Shown one piece after another: positions 52,900-61,650 of a stretch of 64,000 nucleotides of DNA (position 1 is its first letter; each line of letters starts with the position of its first letter). Under the pieces are notes generated by a model. That model had not been told where the DNA came from and ran no database searches. It saw nothing but the letters and a program-made list of their open reading frames with translations. A program made the translations under genes and the position numbers. Source of the DNA: Thalassobius sp965218685 (GTDB lineage: Bacteria; Pseudomonadota; Alphaproteobacteria; Rhodobacterales; Rhodobacteraceae). The stretch covers positions 682,001 through 746,000 of the forward strand of contig NZ_OZ244657.1 in assembly GCF_965218685.1 (NCBI RefSeq), in the 5' to 3' direction.

Positions 52900-53718
52900 A
52901 TGACCCCGAAATACTATGCGCCCAAGGGCGGACACCCCGGACAGGATCAACTGCTGACCGGGCGGGCGGTGTTCACCGAGGCCTATGCCGTCATCCCAGC
53001 GGGGACGATGCAGGACATTGTGGTCAGCTCGCTCCCGTTTTTCGAAGACACGCGCGTGTGGGTGCTGGCGCGCCCACTGAGTGGTTTTGCCGAGACGTTC
53101 TCGCAATATATCCTCGAGGTGCAGCCCGGTGGCGGCTCGGATCGGCCAGAATCCGACCCCGATGCCCAGGCCGTTCTGTTCGTGGTCGAAGGTACGCTGA
53201 CCCTGACGTTGGACGGCAACGACCATAAGATGACCCCCGGCGGCTATGCTTACCTGCCCCCCAGCGCCGCCTGGTCGCTGCGCAATACCTCGGATGCGCC
53301 CGTTCGGTTCCACTGGATTCGCAAGGCCTATGAGCGGGTCGAGGGCATCGACATCCCCGAACCCGTTATCACCAACGAAAATGACATCGCCCCCGATCCC
53401 ATGCCCGGCACAGACGGCAAATGGGCGACCACGCGCTTTGTGGATTCGCTGGACGTGCGCCACGACATGCACGTCACCATCGTCACCTTTGAACCCGGCG
53501 CCGTGATCCCGTTTCTGGAAACACACGTGATGGAGCACGGACTTTATGTGCTTGAAGGAAAAGCGGTTTACCGGCTGAACACCGATTGGGTCGAGGTCGA
53601 AGCCGGCGATTTCATGTGGCTGCGCGCCTTCTGCCCGCAAGCCTGCTATGCGGGTGGACCGGGGCGGTTCCGGTACCTGCTTTACAAGGACGTCAACCGC
53701 CACATGAAGCTGCGTTAA
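52900..53718 (+). CDS. allE: (S)-ureidoglycine aminohydrolase
   Basis: AllE releases ammonia from (S)-ureidoglycine to give (S)-ureidoglycolate. The 272-residue protein is a bicupin: one barrel at about 50-140 with MTPGGYAYLPP, a second at about 185-265 with HVMEHGLYVLEGKAVY and the C-terminal YKDVNRHMKLR. Metal ligands of the second cupin (E and H in ETHVMEH, plus H/Q downstream) are present. It is convergent with allA by 4 nt and forms part of the ureide block. Confidence 0.9.
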   Translation: MTPKYYAPKGGHPGQDQLLTGRAVFTEAYAVIPAGTMQDIVVSSLPFFEDTRVWVLARPLSGFAETFSQYILEVQPGGGSDRPESDPDAQAVLFVVEGTLTLTLDGNDHKMTPGGYAYLPPSAAWSLRNTSDAPVRFHWIRKAYERVEGIDIPEPVITNENDIAPDPMPGTDGKWATTRFVDSLDVRHDMHVTIVTFEPGAVIPFLETHVMEHGLYVLEGKAVYRLNTDWVEVEAGDFMWLRAFCPQACYAGGPGRFRYLLYKDVNRHMKLR

Positions 53719-54200
53719 AGCGTTATCTGATAGGGCTGATCGAACCAATGTTCCTGCAGGTTCGCGCCCTCCCCAATACGGTCCACAACCGCGAAAAGAC
53801 CCGGCGCGGCCAGCGGCGTCAGCACCCCGTGCCAGGTGCCCCGGTGGTAATTCACCCCCTGCCCCGGACGCGTAAGAAAGGCCGCGGGCAGACCGGGCGC
53901 ATCCCCCAAATCAGGGGCAACGATTACCAGAAACGAATCCTGAGACATGGGCAAAAACGCCTGGCTGCCCTGGGGATGACGCTCGACCATGTCCAGCGTG
54001 TAGGGCAGCGCGCGCGGCTGGGCATGAAACAGGCTGATGCCAGCGCGCCCAGCCGCAAAGTCCATCTGCGCGAGGTCGTGAAACCGGCCGCACATGCCTT
54101 GGTTAATGATCTTGTCCGGCGCGCCTGAGGCCTCAAGAACATCGCCAAACGGCGCGAAAGCCTGCGCTGTCAGGGGTTGCGCTTTGATCACCCGGCTCAT
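53715..54200 (-). CDS. allA: ureidoglycolate lyase
   Basis: AllA splits (S)-ureidoglycolate into glyoxylate and urea, the last step of allantoin use. The 161-residue length and motifs (FAPFGDVLE, the HPQGSQAFLPM segment and NYHRGTWHGVLTPL with its paired histidines) match the family. It starts 4 nt inside the end of the PuuE-OHCU gene, so the two are co-translated. Confidence 0.92.
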   Translation of the reverse strand: MSRVIKAQPLTAQAFAPFGDVLEASGAPDKIINQGMCGRFHDLAQMDFAAGRAGISLFHAQPRALPYTLDMVERHPQGSQAFLPMSQDSFLVIVAPDLGDAPGLPAAFLTRPGQGVNYHRGTWHGVLTPLAAPGLFAVVDRIGEGANLQEHWFDQPYQITL

Positions 54201-55609
54201 GCTTTGAAAATCTCTTGCAGACGCAATTCGGCGATGCGTTCAACCTGACGGCAAGCCTCGGCAAATTCGGTCGCGCGATCCTGCCCAGCCCGCCTCTGGA
54301 ACGCCGCCAAAATCGACGCCTTATCGTGGTCCCGCACCGCAATGATGAAGGGAAACCCGAACCTTTCCGTGTACTCGGAATTCAGCCGGGTAAAGCTGGC
54401 GCGTTCGTCATCTGTCAGCGCATCCAGCCCGGCCGAGGCTTGCTCGGCCGTGGATTCAGCCGTCAGCCGTTTTGCGGCGGCCAGCTTGCCGGCCAGATCG
54501 GGATGAGCACGCAGAACTCCCAGGCGCTCTTCTTCACTGGCCATACGGAAGGCGCGCGCCAAAAGGCTGTGCGCCCCGGCTGCGCAATCATGGCTGGGTC
54601 CGAACTCCAGATCATAGGCACGTTCGGCCACCCAGGGACTATGTTCGAACACTCCGCCGAATGTGGAAACGAAGGCGTCGCGCGCCATCTGGGAAATCCG
54701 CAACACCGCAGCGGGCGGATGTTCCTGCGCCCAATGCCGGGCGATCTGTTCACGGGTGGCGAACCACACGCCTTCTTTGCTCTGGAAATACTCAATCGCG
54801 CGTTTCAGCGCGGCCATACGGCCGGGGCGCCCTACCAGACGGCAATGCAGGCCGATCGACAGCATCTTGGGCGCCCCTTGCAGGCCCTCGGCATAGAGCG
54901 TGTCGAAACTGTCTATCAGGTAGCGCTCGAACTGGTCGCCTTCGGTGAAACCGGCCTGGATGGCAAAGCGCATGTCGTTGCAATCCAGCGTGTAGGGCAC
55001 GATCAGCTGGTCCTTGCCGCCAGTCTGCACCCAATAGGGCAGATCATCCGCATAGCTGTCGGCGATATAGGCAAAATCCCCTTCTTCTGCGGCCAGTTCC
55101 ACCGTCTGCATTGAACAGCGCCCAGTGTACCACCCCGGCGGAGGAGAGCCGACAACCTGCGTATGCAGCTCGATCGCTTCGCGGATCTGGGCGCGTTCCT
55201 CTTCGGGGTCCATGTCCTTGTGTTCGACCCACTTCAGGCCGTGGCTGGCAATCTCCCAGCCCGCATCGGTCATCGCAGCGACCTGTACAGGGGACCGAGC
55301 CAAGGCCGTGGCCACGCCGTATACGGTAATCGGGATGTCCTTAAGCAACCCATGTACCCGCCAGAACCCCGCCCGCGCGCCATATTCATAGATCGATTCC
55401 ATGTTCCAGTGGCGTTGACCAGGCCAAGGCTGTGCGCCGGTGATCTCGGACAAGAACGCCTCGGATGCGGCATCACCATGCAGGACGTTGTTTTCTCCGC
55501 CCTCTTCATAGTTCAGCACAATCTGCACAGCGATTCTGGCCCCACCGGGCCAATTGGCTGCAGGCGGGGTGGCGCCATAGCCGGTCATGTCTCTTGGATA
55601 GCGTGTCAC
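54197..55609 (-). CDS. puuE: allantoinase PuuE fused to OHCU decarboxylase
   Basis: This encodes 470 residues in two domains. Residues 1-300 are a cofactor-free PuuE-type allantoinase of the polysaccharide deacetylase fold (opening YPRDMTGYG, then NYEEGGEN). Residues 305-470 are a 2-oxo-4-hydroxy-4-carboxy-5-ureidoimidazoline decarboxylase with RAHPDLAGKL (367-376) and FGFPFI (417-422). The fusion joins two consecutive steps, OHCU to allantoin to allantoate. The start is the GTG at 55609 after AAGGGAA, matching the family N-terminus. Confidence 0.92.
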   Translation of the reverse strand: MTRYPRDMTGYGATPPAANWPGGARIAVQIVLNYEEGGENNVLHGDAASEAFLSEITGAQPWPGQRHWNMESIYEYGARAGFWRVHGLLKDIPITVYGVATALARSPVQVAAMTDAGWEIASHGLKWVEHKDMDPEEERAQIREAIELHTQVVGSPPPGWYTGRCSMQTVELAAEEGDFAYIADSYADDLPYWVQTGGKDQLIVPYTLDCNDMRFAIQAGFTEGDQFERYLIDSFDTLYAEGLQGAPKMLSIGLHCRLVGRPGRMAALKRAIEYFQSKEGVWFATREQIARHWAQEHPPAAVLRISQMARDAFVSTFGGVFEHSPWVAERAYDLEFGPSHDCAAGAHSLLARAFRMASEEERLGVLRAHPDLAGKLAAAKRLTAESTAEQASAGLDALTDDERASFTRLNSEYTERFGFPFIIAVRDHDKASILAAFQRRAGQDRATEFAEACRQVERIAELRLQEIFKA

Positions 55610-55758
55610 GTCGGATTCCCTTGATCTTTGTGATGAATAAAGCAGAAAATCCCCTATGTTTTTCAAAAAAAGCAGAATGCAGCCTTAAACTTGTGAGCCT
55701 TTGTGTTGATCGGCGGCAACGGACTATTAACCTAGCAGAAAATAACAAGGAGAGCGCC
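55610..55758. promoter_or_regulatory. divergent promoter with AGCAGAA repeats
   Basis: This 149-bp region separates puuE and uraH. AGCAGAAAAT occurs at 55641-55650 and 55734-55743, and AGCAGAATGC at 55671-55680. Spacings of 30 and 63 bp are close to whole helical turns, so these could be binding sites for the LysR regulator at 56113. Prediction only. Confidence 0.4.
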
Positions 55759-56112
55759 GTGACCGGTTACCTGACCACCCATGTTCTTGATACCGCGCGC
55801 GGCTGCCCCGCTGACGGCATGACAATTGACCTGTTCCGGATCGAGGGCGAGGCCCGCATTCATCTGAAAACTCTGGTCACAAATGATGATGGGCGCACGG
55901 ATGAACAGATCCTGCCCGAAGACAAGTTTCAGGTCGGTGTGTACGAACTGGTGTTCCACGCCGGTGCCTATCTGGACGCAACCGGCACCCCGCCCGAGCA
56001 ACCCCGCTTCCTGGATGTGATCCCGCTGCGTTTTGGCATGTCCGAACCGTCGCACTATCACGTGCCCTTGCTTCTGTCGCCATTTGGTTATTCCACCTAT
56101 CGCGGCAGTTGA
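55759..56112 (+). CDS. uraH: 5-hydroxyisourate hydrolase
   Basis: This 117-residue transthyretin-like enzyme hydrolyses 5-hydroxyisourate to OHCU. The family start (TGYLTTHVLDTARGCPA) and C-terminal YRGS tetrapeptide are intact. The GTG at 55759 follows AAGGAGA. It is divergent from the PuuE-OHCU gene, which acts on its product, and ends one base before the convergent LysR gene. Confidence 0.95.
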   Translation: MTGYLTTHVLDTARGCPADGMTIDLFRIEGEARIHLKTLVTNDDGRTDEQILPEDKFQVGVYELVFHAGAYLDATGTPPEQPRFLDVIPLRFGMSEPSHYHVPLLLSPFGYSTYRGS

Positions 56113-57024
56113 TCAGGCCTCGGCGCGGACGGTTTCGGCAATCCGGTCGATCATGAATTCCATGAACAGACGCGTTTTGGGGTCCTGACGGCGCCGGTGC
56201 GTGAACAGGCACGCCATCTGCACCGGTTCTGGTGGAGTTTTGGTCGCTACTGGGACCAACGCACCCGATTTCAGATGGTCTGCGATCTCGAACACGGGTT
56301 TCAGCGCAATCCCCTGACCTGCCAGCGCCCAATCTGTCAGGACATCACCGTCGTCCGCCTCGTACCGGCCTGAAACCCGGTACCGCTTGGGCCCGTCTTG
56401 GCCGGTCAGAAGCCATTGAAACTCCGTCGCACCGGGAAAGCGTAACGACAGGCATTCGTGGCCGTCATCAATCAGGTCCTGTCCCGACTTGGGCATCCCC
56501 CGCCGCGCTATGTATTCCGGCGCCGCGCAGAGCACCCGCTCCACATCCGCGATCTTGCGAATACGCAGGTTGCTGTCCTCGGGCTGACCCAGGAAAAACG
56601 CCAGATCCAACCCCTCGGTGGTCAGGTCGATCTTGCGGTCAGACATGCGCAGGCGGATGCTGACCTCGGGGTATTCTTCCAGAAACTCGGGCACGCGCGG
56701 GGCGATCAGACGGCGGCCAACCCCCAGCGGAGCGGCCACGAACAGTGACCCGCGCAGGTTCTGGGTGTCGCTGGCGATCTGCGCCTCGGCACTTTGCACG
56801 GCCTCAAGGATTTCGGACGCACCACGATAGAAGGACTTGCCCTGCTCGGTCGGGGTCAGACTGCGAGTCGTGCGCTGAAACAACCGAACGCCCAGATGTT
56901 CCTCTAACGCCGAAATCCGCGAGGACGTCACCGCCGGAGAAATACGCAAATCCCGCCCCGCAGCGGACATACTGCCCAACTCGTAGACACGAACGAAGGT
57001 ACGGATGTTATCGAGATAGGACAT
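56113..57024 (-). CDS. LysR-family regulator in the ureide cluster
   Basis: This 303-residue LysR regulator has the winged helix at about 1-60 (YELGSMSAAGRDLRISPAVT) and a substrate-binding domain. It lies between uraH and puuD, divergent from puuD by 100 bp, so it most likely controls urate and ureide breakdown genes. The inducer is not known; urate or allantoin are reasonable guesses. The ATG at 57024 is the family start. Confidence 0.88.
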   Translation of the reverse strand: MSYLDNIRTFVRVYELGSMSAAGRDLRISPAVTSSRISALEEHLGVRLFQRTTRSLTPTEQGKSFYRGASEILEAVQSAEAQIASDTQNLRGSLFVAAPLGVGRRLIAPRVPEFLEEYPEVSIRLRMSDRKIDLTTEGLDLAFFLGQPEDSNLRIRKIADVERVLCAAPEYIARRGMPKSGQDLIDDGHECLSLRFPGATEFQWLLTGQDGPKRYRVSGRYEADDGDVLTDWALAGQGIALKPVFEIADHLKSGALVPVATKTPPEPVQMACLFTHRRRQDPKTRLFMEFMIDRIAETVRAEA

Positions 57025-57124
57025 TGTTCGGTTATTTTTGATGCTGCTTGGGTTTTTGTGGCAATACCTTAAAAAAGACCGCTCGCCTAGGGTGAGCGGA
57101 ATAGCGGGTTCAAAGGGGACGCAT

Positions 57125-58357
57125 ATGTACGATCTGGCAATCTTATGGGACTGGGCAGCATTCGCCGTCCGCTGGCTGCACGTCATCACCGCGATGGCGT
57201 GGATCGGGGCTTCGTTCTATTTCATTGCGCTGGACCTGATGCTGAAACCGGCCCCCAACCTGCCCGATGGCGCCCATGGCGAAGAATGGGAGGTCCACGG
57301 CGGCGGCTTCTATCACACCGTCAAATACCTGGTCGCTCCCGCTGAAATGCCCGAGCATCTGACCTGGCACAAATGGCAAAGCTATACGACATGGCTGTCC
57401 GGCGTCGCGCTGCTGATGATGGTCTATTGGGTCGGAGGAGAGCTGTTCTTGCTGGACCCAACCAAGGTCGATCTGGCCTTGTGGCAGGGTGTGCTGATCT
57501 CGGGCGGATCACTGACGATTGGTTGGATTCTGTATGATTTAATGTGCAAGTCCAAACTGGGCGAAACACCGACCGTGCTGATGCTGCTGTTGTTCGTGAT
57601 CTTGGTTGCGATGGCCTGGGGCTATAACCAGATTTTCACCGGCCGCGCGGCGTTGCTGCATCTGGGCGCGTTCACCGCCACGATCATGACCGCCAACGTG
57701 TTCTTTCAGATCATGCCCAACCAGCGGATCGTGGTCGCTGATCTGAAGGCCGGGCGCAAGCCCGACGCTAAATACGGCAAGATCGCCAAGCTGCGCTCGA
57801 CCCACAACAACTATCTGACGCTGCCGGTGGTGTTCTTGATGCTGTCGAACCACTATCCGCTGGCCTTTGCGACCGAATACAGCTGGATCATCGCCAGCTT
57901 GATCTTTCTGACCGGGGTCACGATCCGGCACTACTTCAACACCATGCACAAGACCGGCAAAGGCCCGCATTGGACTTGGGCCGTGACCGTGGTGATCATG
58001 ATCGTGATTGCCTGGCTGTCCACGGTGCCGGGGATTGACAGCTATGAAGAGGCCGAGGCCCGCGATCTAACCCCGATGGAGCAGAAATTCGCCAGCGTGG
58101 ACGGGTTCGAGGACGCCTATTATGCGGTGACTGGCAATTGTTCGATGTGCCACGCGCGCGAGCCGTCCTGGGACGGGATGCTCTGGCCCCCAAAAGGCGT
58201 CGTTCTGGAAACCGAGGCTGATGTCGCCCGCCACGCCAAGCAGATTTATCTGCAGGCTGGCCGCAGCCACGCTATGCCGCCGCCCAACGCAATTGAAATG
58301 GACCCTCAGGATCGCGGCCTGATCATCGCTTGGTATCAACAGGCCACGGGGGCGTAG
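57125..58357 (+). CDS. puuD: urate hydroxylase PuuD
   Basis: PuuD oxidises urate to 5-hydroxyisourate. The 410-residue protein is an integral membrane enzyme with about eight helices (start MYDLAILWDWAAFAVRWLHV) and a C-terminal cytochrome c domain with C339-S-M-C342-H343 and candidate axial M384 in HAMPPP, which passes electrons to the respiratory chain. Its product is taken by UraH encoded 1 kb upstream. The ATG at 57125 is the family start. Confidence 0.92.
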   Translation: MYDLAILWDWAAFAVRWLHVITAMAWIGASFYFIALDLMLKPAPNLPDGAHGEEWEVHGGGFYHTVKYLVAPAEMPEHLTWHKWQSYTTWLSGVALLMMVYWVGGELFLLDPTKVDLALWQGVLISGGSLTIGWILYDLMCKSKLGETPTVLMLLLFVILVAMAWGYNQIFTGRAALLHLGAFTATIMTANVFFQIMPNQRIVVADLKAGRKPDAKYGKIAKLRSTHNNYLTLPVVFLMLSNHYPLAFATEYSWIIASLIFLTGVTIRHYFNTMHKTGKGPHWTWAVTVVIMIVIAWLSTVPGIDSYEEAEARDLTPMEQKFASVDGFEDAYYAVTGNCSMCHAREPSWDGMLWPPKGVVLETEADVARHAKQIYLQAGRSHAMPPPNAIEMDPQDRGLIIAWYQQATGA

Positions 58358-58439
58358 GGGCGGGCCCGCGACGGCGCTGCTCAAAGTGGGGGTGCCCATT
58401 CCCCTTGCGCCTGCGGCACCGTTCCGGTTCAACCCTGTC

Positions 58440-59072
58440 ATGAGCACTCCTGATTATTCCCTCGAGCACGCCGCCCACGCGCAGGGTTTTCTGCGAATCG
58501 CCGGCGTAGACGAAGTGGGCCGCGGCCCCCTTGCCGGGCCCGTAACCGCAGCGGCCGTGATCCTTGATCCGAATCGCATTCCGGCCGGGCTGAACGATTC
58601 CAAGAAGCTGTCCGAAAAGAAGCGCGAGTCCCTGCTAAAGGAACTGCTGGAGGTCGCGCAGGTCTCGGTTGCCCATGCCACGGTCGAAGAGATCGACACC
58701 CACAACATCCTGCGTGCCAGCCACATCGCCATGGTGCGTGCCATTCAGGGCCTGCCGCAGCAGCCAGATTACGCTCTGATCGACGGCAATATGATCCCCC
58801 AGAACCTGACCATTCCGTCCCAGGCGGTGATCAAGGGCGACGCTCTGTCGGTGTCGATTGCGGCGGCCTCAATTGTGGCGAAAATACGGCGCGATCAACT
58901 GATGGTGGAGTTAGGGCAACAGTTTCCGGGATATGGGTGGGAAAAAAACAAGGGTTACCCGTCCAAGCAACACCGCGAGGCGCTGGAAAATCTTGGGGTA
59001 ACCCCACACCATAGACGTTCGTTCAAACCCGTCCACAATATCTTGTATCAACAGAAAAATGTAAGTGACTGA
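58440..59072 (+). CDS. rnhB: ribonuclease HII
   Basis: RNase HII nicks RNA in RNA-DNA hybrids and removes misinserted ribonucleotides. The 210-residue protein has the catalytic motif DEVGRGPLAG (D24, E25), then LNDSKKLSEKKR and the last-motif GYPSKQH. The ATG at 58440 is preferred over an in-frame ATG at 58386. The ccrM promoter region follows directly, as in many alphaproteobacteria. Confidence 0.95.
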   Translation: MSTPDYSLEHAAHAQGFLRIAGVDEVGRGPLAGPVTAAAVILDPNRIPAGLNDSKKLSEKKRESLLKELLEVAQVSVAHATVEEIDTHNILRASHIAMVRAIQGLPQQPDYALIDGNMIPQNLTIPSQAVIKGDALSVSIAAASIVAKIRRDQLMVELGQQFPGYGWEKNKGYPSKQHREALENLGVTPHHRRSFKPVHNILYQQKNVSD

Positions 59073-59109
59073 TTCAAAAAAGAATTTGACGCTGAATCCC
59101 ATTTGACTC
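59071..59109 (+). promoter_or_regulatory. ccrM promoter region with three GANTC sites
   Basis: GATTC (59071-59075), GAATC (59094-59098) and GACTC (59105-59109) lie within 39 bp, spaced 23 and 11 bp apart, close to two and one helical turns. A TTGACG at 59086 could be a -35 element. In Caulobacter ccrM is regulated through GANTC methylation and GcrA, so this layout suggests the methylase senses its own product sites. Confidence 0.7.
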
Positions 59110-59161
59110 ATCTTTGTCTCAAACCAAAGAGCGCAAAAGCGCCGTGGATTTGAGGCAGAGA

Positions 59162-60265
59162 ATGAAGACTAAAACCAATGACAAGGGCGCTCCTGCGCTC
59201 CCTCTAAACACGATTCTTGCTGGCGACTGCATCGAGATGATGAACAGTCTGCCTGAGAATTCGATCGACCTGATTTTTGCAGACCCGCCCTATAACCTTC
59301 AGCTGAAGGGGGATCTGCACCGTCCGGACAATTCCAAGGTGGACGCCGTGGATGATGCCTGGGATCAGTTTTCCTCTTTTGCGGCCTACGACAGATTTAC
59401 CCAAGACTGGCTGGCCGCAGCCCGCCGGTTGCTCAAACCCAATGGGGCTATTTGGGTGATCGGCTCTTATCACAACATCTTTCGGGTTGGTTCGGCGCTG
59501 CAGAACGCTGGCTACTGGATCCTGAACGATGTTGTTTGGCGCAAGTCGAACCCGATGCCGAATTTCCGCGGCAAACGGTTCACCAATGCCCACGAAACCA
59601 TGATCTGGGCGTCCAAGTCCGAAGGCGCGAAATACACTTTCAACTACGAAGCGCTGAAGGCCCTGAACGAAGGCATCCAGATGCGCTCCGACTGGGTTCT
59701 GCCGATCTGCAATGGCGGCGAGCGTCTGAAGGATGACAACGGCGAAAAAGCCCATCCCACGCAAAAACCCGAAAGCCTGCTGCACCGCGTTCTGGTCGGA
59801 TCGACCAACCCCGGTGACGTTGTTCTGGACCCGTTCTTTGGCACCGGCACCACTGGCGCCGTGGCCAAGATGCTGGGCCGTGATTTCATCGGTATCGAAC
59901 GCGAAGAAGCCTACCGCAAGGTCGCGCAAAAACGTCTGGACAGCGTGCAAAAGTTTGATCGCGAGGCTCTGACGGTCAGCGCGTCCAAACGTGCAGCGCC
60001 TCGCGTGCCCTTTGGCCAGTTGGTCGAGCGTGGCATGCTGCGCCCTGGCCAAGTTCTGACGAACGCCCGTGGTCAGATCGCCAAGGTGCGCGCCGATGGC
60101 TCTCTGGTGGCGGATGGGGTTAAGGGCTCGATCCACCAGGTCGGCGCCGCGCTGGAAGGCGCACCCAGCTGCAACGGCTGGACCTATTGGAACACCCAAA
60201 GCGATGGCAAAACCGTCCCGATCGACGTTTTCCGCCAGCAAATCCGCGCTGAGATGGCGAACTAA
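59162..60265 (+). CDS. ccrM: cell-cycle DNA adenine methyltransferase CcrM
   Basis: CcrM methylates adenine in GANTC and is a cell-cycle regulator of alphaproteobacteria. The 367-residue protein has the beta-class order: DPPYNLQL (D41-Y44) first, target recognition in between, then FFGTGTTG at about residues 225-232 for SAM. A C-terminal extension (about 270-367), needed for DNA binding in CcrM, is present. The start may be ATG 59162 or TTG 59114. It lies just after rnhB. Confidence 0.93.
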   Translation: MKTKTNDKGAPALPLNTILAGDCIEMMNSLPENSIDLIFADPPYNLQLKGDLHRPDNSKVDAVDDAWDQFSSFAAYDRFTQDWLAAARRLLKPNGAIWVIGSYHNIFRVGSALQNAGYWILNDVVWRKSNPMPNFRGKRFTNAHETMIWASKSEGAKYTFNYEALKALNEGIQMRSDWVLPICNGGERLKDDNGEKAHPTQKPESLLHRVLVGSTNPGDVVLDPFFGTGTTGAVAKMLGRDFIGIEREEAYRKVAQKRLDSVQKFDREALTVSASKRAAPRVPFGQLVERGMLRPGQVLTNARGQIAKVRADGSLVADGVKGSIHQVGAALEGAPSCNGWTYWNTQSDGKTVPIDVFRQQIRAEMAN

Positions 60266-60313
60266 GAACTTTAGAACACCGCCGGTGCCTGTGGCCTAAC
60301 ATGGCACCAACCT

Positions 60314-60344
60314 CCCCGCTGGTTCGCCCAGCGGGGCTTTTTGA
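60314..60344. terminator. terminator between ccrM and thiolase
   Basis: A perfect 9-bp stem (CCCCGCTGG at 60314-60322, CCAGCGGGG at 60328-60336) with loop TTCGC is followed by CTTTTTGA. It serves ccrM and may also stop the convergent thiolase transcript. Confidence 0.85.
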
Positions 60345-60352
60345 TTCTAGGG

Positions 60353-61549
60353 TCAGATGACCTTGACCACTACGGCCATCGCGGAATCTCCCGCCGCGCA
60401 GCCCTGGAACAGGCCGATACCGCCGCCGCGAATCTCCAGCTCTTCGATCATCTCGATCATTGCGCGCAAGCCGGTCGGCCCCTGCGGATGCCCCCAGATC
60501 AGCGACGAGCCGAAGTTGTTCATCCCACGCCAATCCAGATCGAACGCCCGCGCAAAGGCGATGTCGTTCACCGCGAACGGGTTGTGAGATTTGAACACGT
60601 CAATGTCACTGATGCTGAGACCCGTCTGGCGCAGCACGTTTTCCGCAGCTTTGATCGGCGCGGCTGGCATAAATCCCTTCTCCTCGCGCGCTTGGGCGAT
60701 GCCCAGCACCTCGATCAGCGGGTTAGCACCACCCACCATGTCGGCGGCCCGTTCAGCGCTGTCGACAACGATCATTCCGGCCGCCCCGTCAGCGGGATGA
60801 GTCTGACCGGCGAAGGTCACGGTGCCACCGGGCACAACGGGTTTCAACGTCGCCAGTTTTTCAGCCTTCGAAGGGTAGACACCCTCGTCCCCTGCCAGCG
60901 TCGTAACAGTCTTGCGGAACCGGGCGTCGGGCACGTCAAACGCGGCCTCCATATAGCGTTTCTGGAACGCGCGATCATCGGCCAAGGCGTCCTGATACTG
61001 CGCCTGACGGAGCAAGACGACCTCGTGCTGTTCTGCCGTATCGATGCCAAAGCGCTTTGCGACATTTTCGGCCGTTTGGACCATCGCGCCCTTGGCCCAG
61101 GGATCATAGTTAAAGCTGCCCAGCACCCAATCTTCGGACTGCCCGGTTCCACCCGGGCCACCGGGAGCAGGATAATACACATGCGCCCCGTTCGAGGTCC
61201 GGTCCCCCGAGGCAATCAGCACTGTTCCGGCCAGCCCCTGCGCAATCTCGCCCATCGCGGCGGACAGCAAGCGGGGGCCGGTGGCGCAGGCCTGGTTCAT
61301 CGTAGGGCCGCCCAGCTGTTCGGCACCGATCATCGCGGTGAACCACGGGGTCGCATAGAAACAGCCCGGTTGGATCACGGTCATGCCATAGGCGCAGTAA
61401 TCAATCTGCTCGGTGGTGATGCCCCGCGCAGACATGGCGGATTTGGCCACGTGGGCCGACAACTCGATCGAGTTCAGGTGTGACAGGCTTCCCTGCCAAC
61501 GGGCGAAGGGCGTGGACCAATAGGCCCCGTAAGGAATGTAGCTTGGCAT
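60353..61549 (-). CDS. thiolase-family protein (SCP-x-like)
   Basis: This 398-residue thiolase-fold protein has the acylated cysteine C88 in NQACATGPR and a second motif GHPQGPTGLRAM for the catalytic histidine. It differs from the classic degradative or biosynthetic thiolases and is nearest the SCP-x/lipid-transfer group; the substrate is unknown. The ATG at 61549 is preferred. It is the last gene of a mutY-alkB-like-thiolase set, 101 bp after the monooxygenase gene. Confidence 0.85.
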   Translation of the reverse strand: MPSYIPYGAYWSTPFARWQGSLSHLNSIELSAHVAKSAMSARGITTEQIDYCAYGMTVIQPGCFYATPWFTAMIGAEQLGGPTMNQACATGPRLLSAAMGEIAQGLAGTVLIASGDRTSNGAHVYYPAPGGPGGTGQSEDWVLGSFNYDPWAKGAMVQTAENVAKRFGIDTAEQHEVVLLRQAQYQDALADDRAFQKRYMEAAFDVPDARFRKTVTTLAGDEGVYPSKAEKLATLKPVVPGGTVTFAGQTHPADGAAGMIVVDSAERAADMVGGANPLIEVLGIAQAREEKGFMPAAPIKAAENVLRQTGLSISDIDVFKSHNPFAVNDIAFARAFDLDWRGMNNFGSSLIWGHPQGPTGLRAMIEMIEELEIRGGGIGLFQGCAAGDSAMAVVVKVI

Positions 61550-61577
61550 GGTGTCCTCCCTGACATCACTGTGCACT

Positions 61578-61599
61578 ATAATGCTATATACTGCATAAT
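61578..61599. promoter_or_regulatory. AT-rich imperfect inverted repeat upstream of thiolase
   Basis: ATAATGC and GCATAAT flank an 8-bp A+T-rich centre; six of seven arm positions pair. It stands out in G+C-rich DNA and lies 29-50 bp upstream of the thiolase start, a position suiting a promoter or operator. Confidence 0.35.
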
Positions 61600-61650
61600 A
61601 GTTACGATCAATAGCGAATCAGGTCGGGATTCTTGCATTAAAATGCCAAG

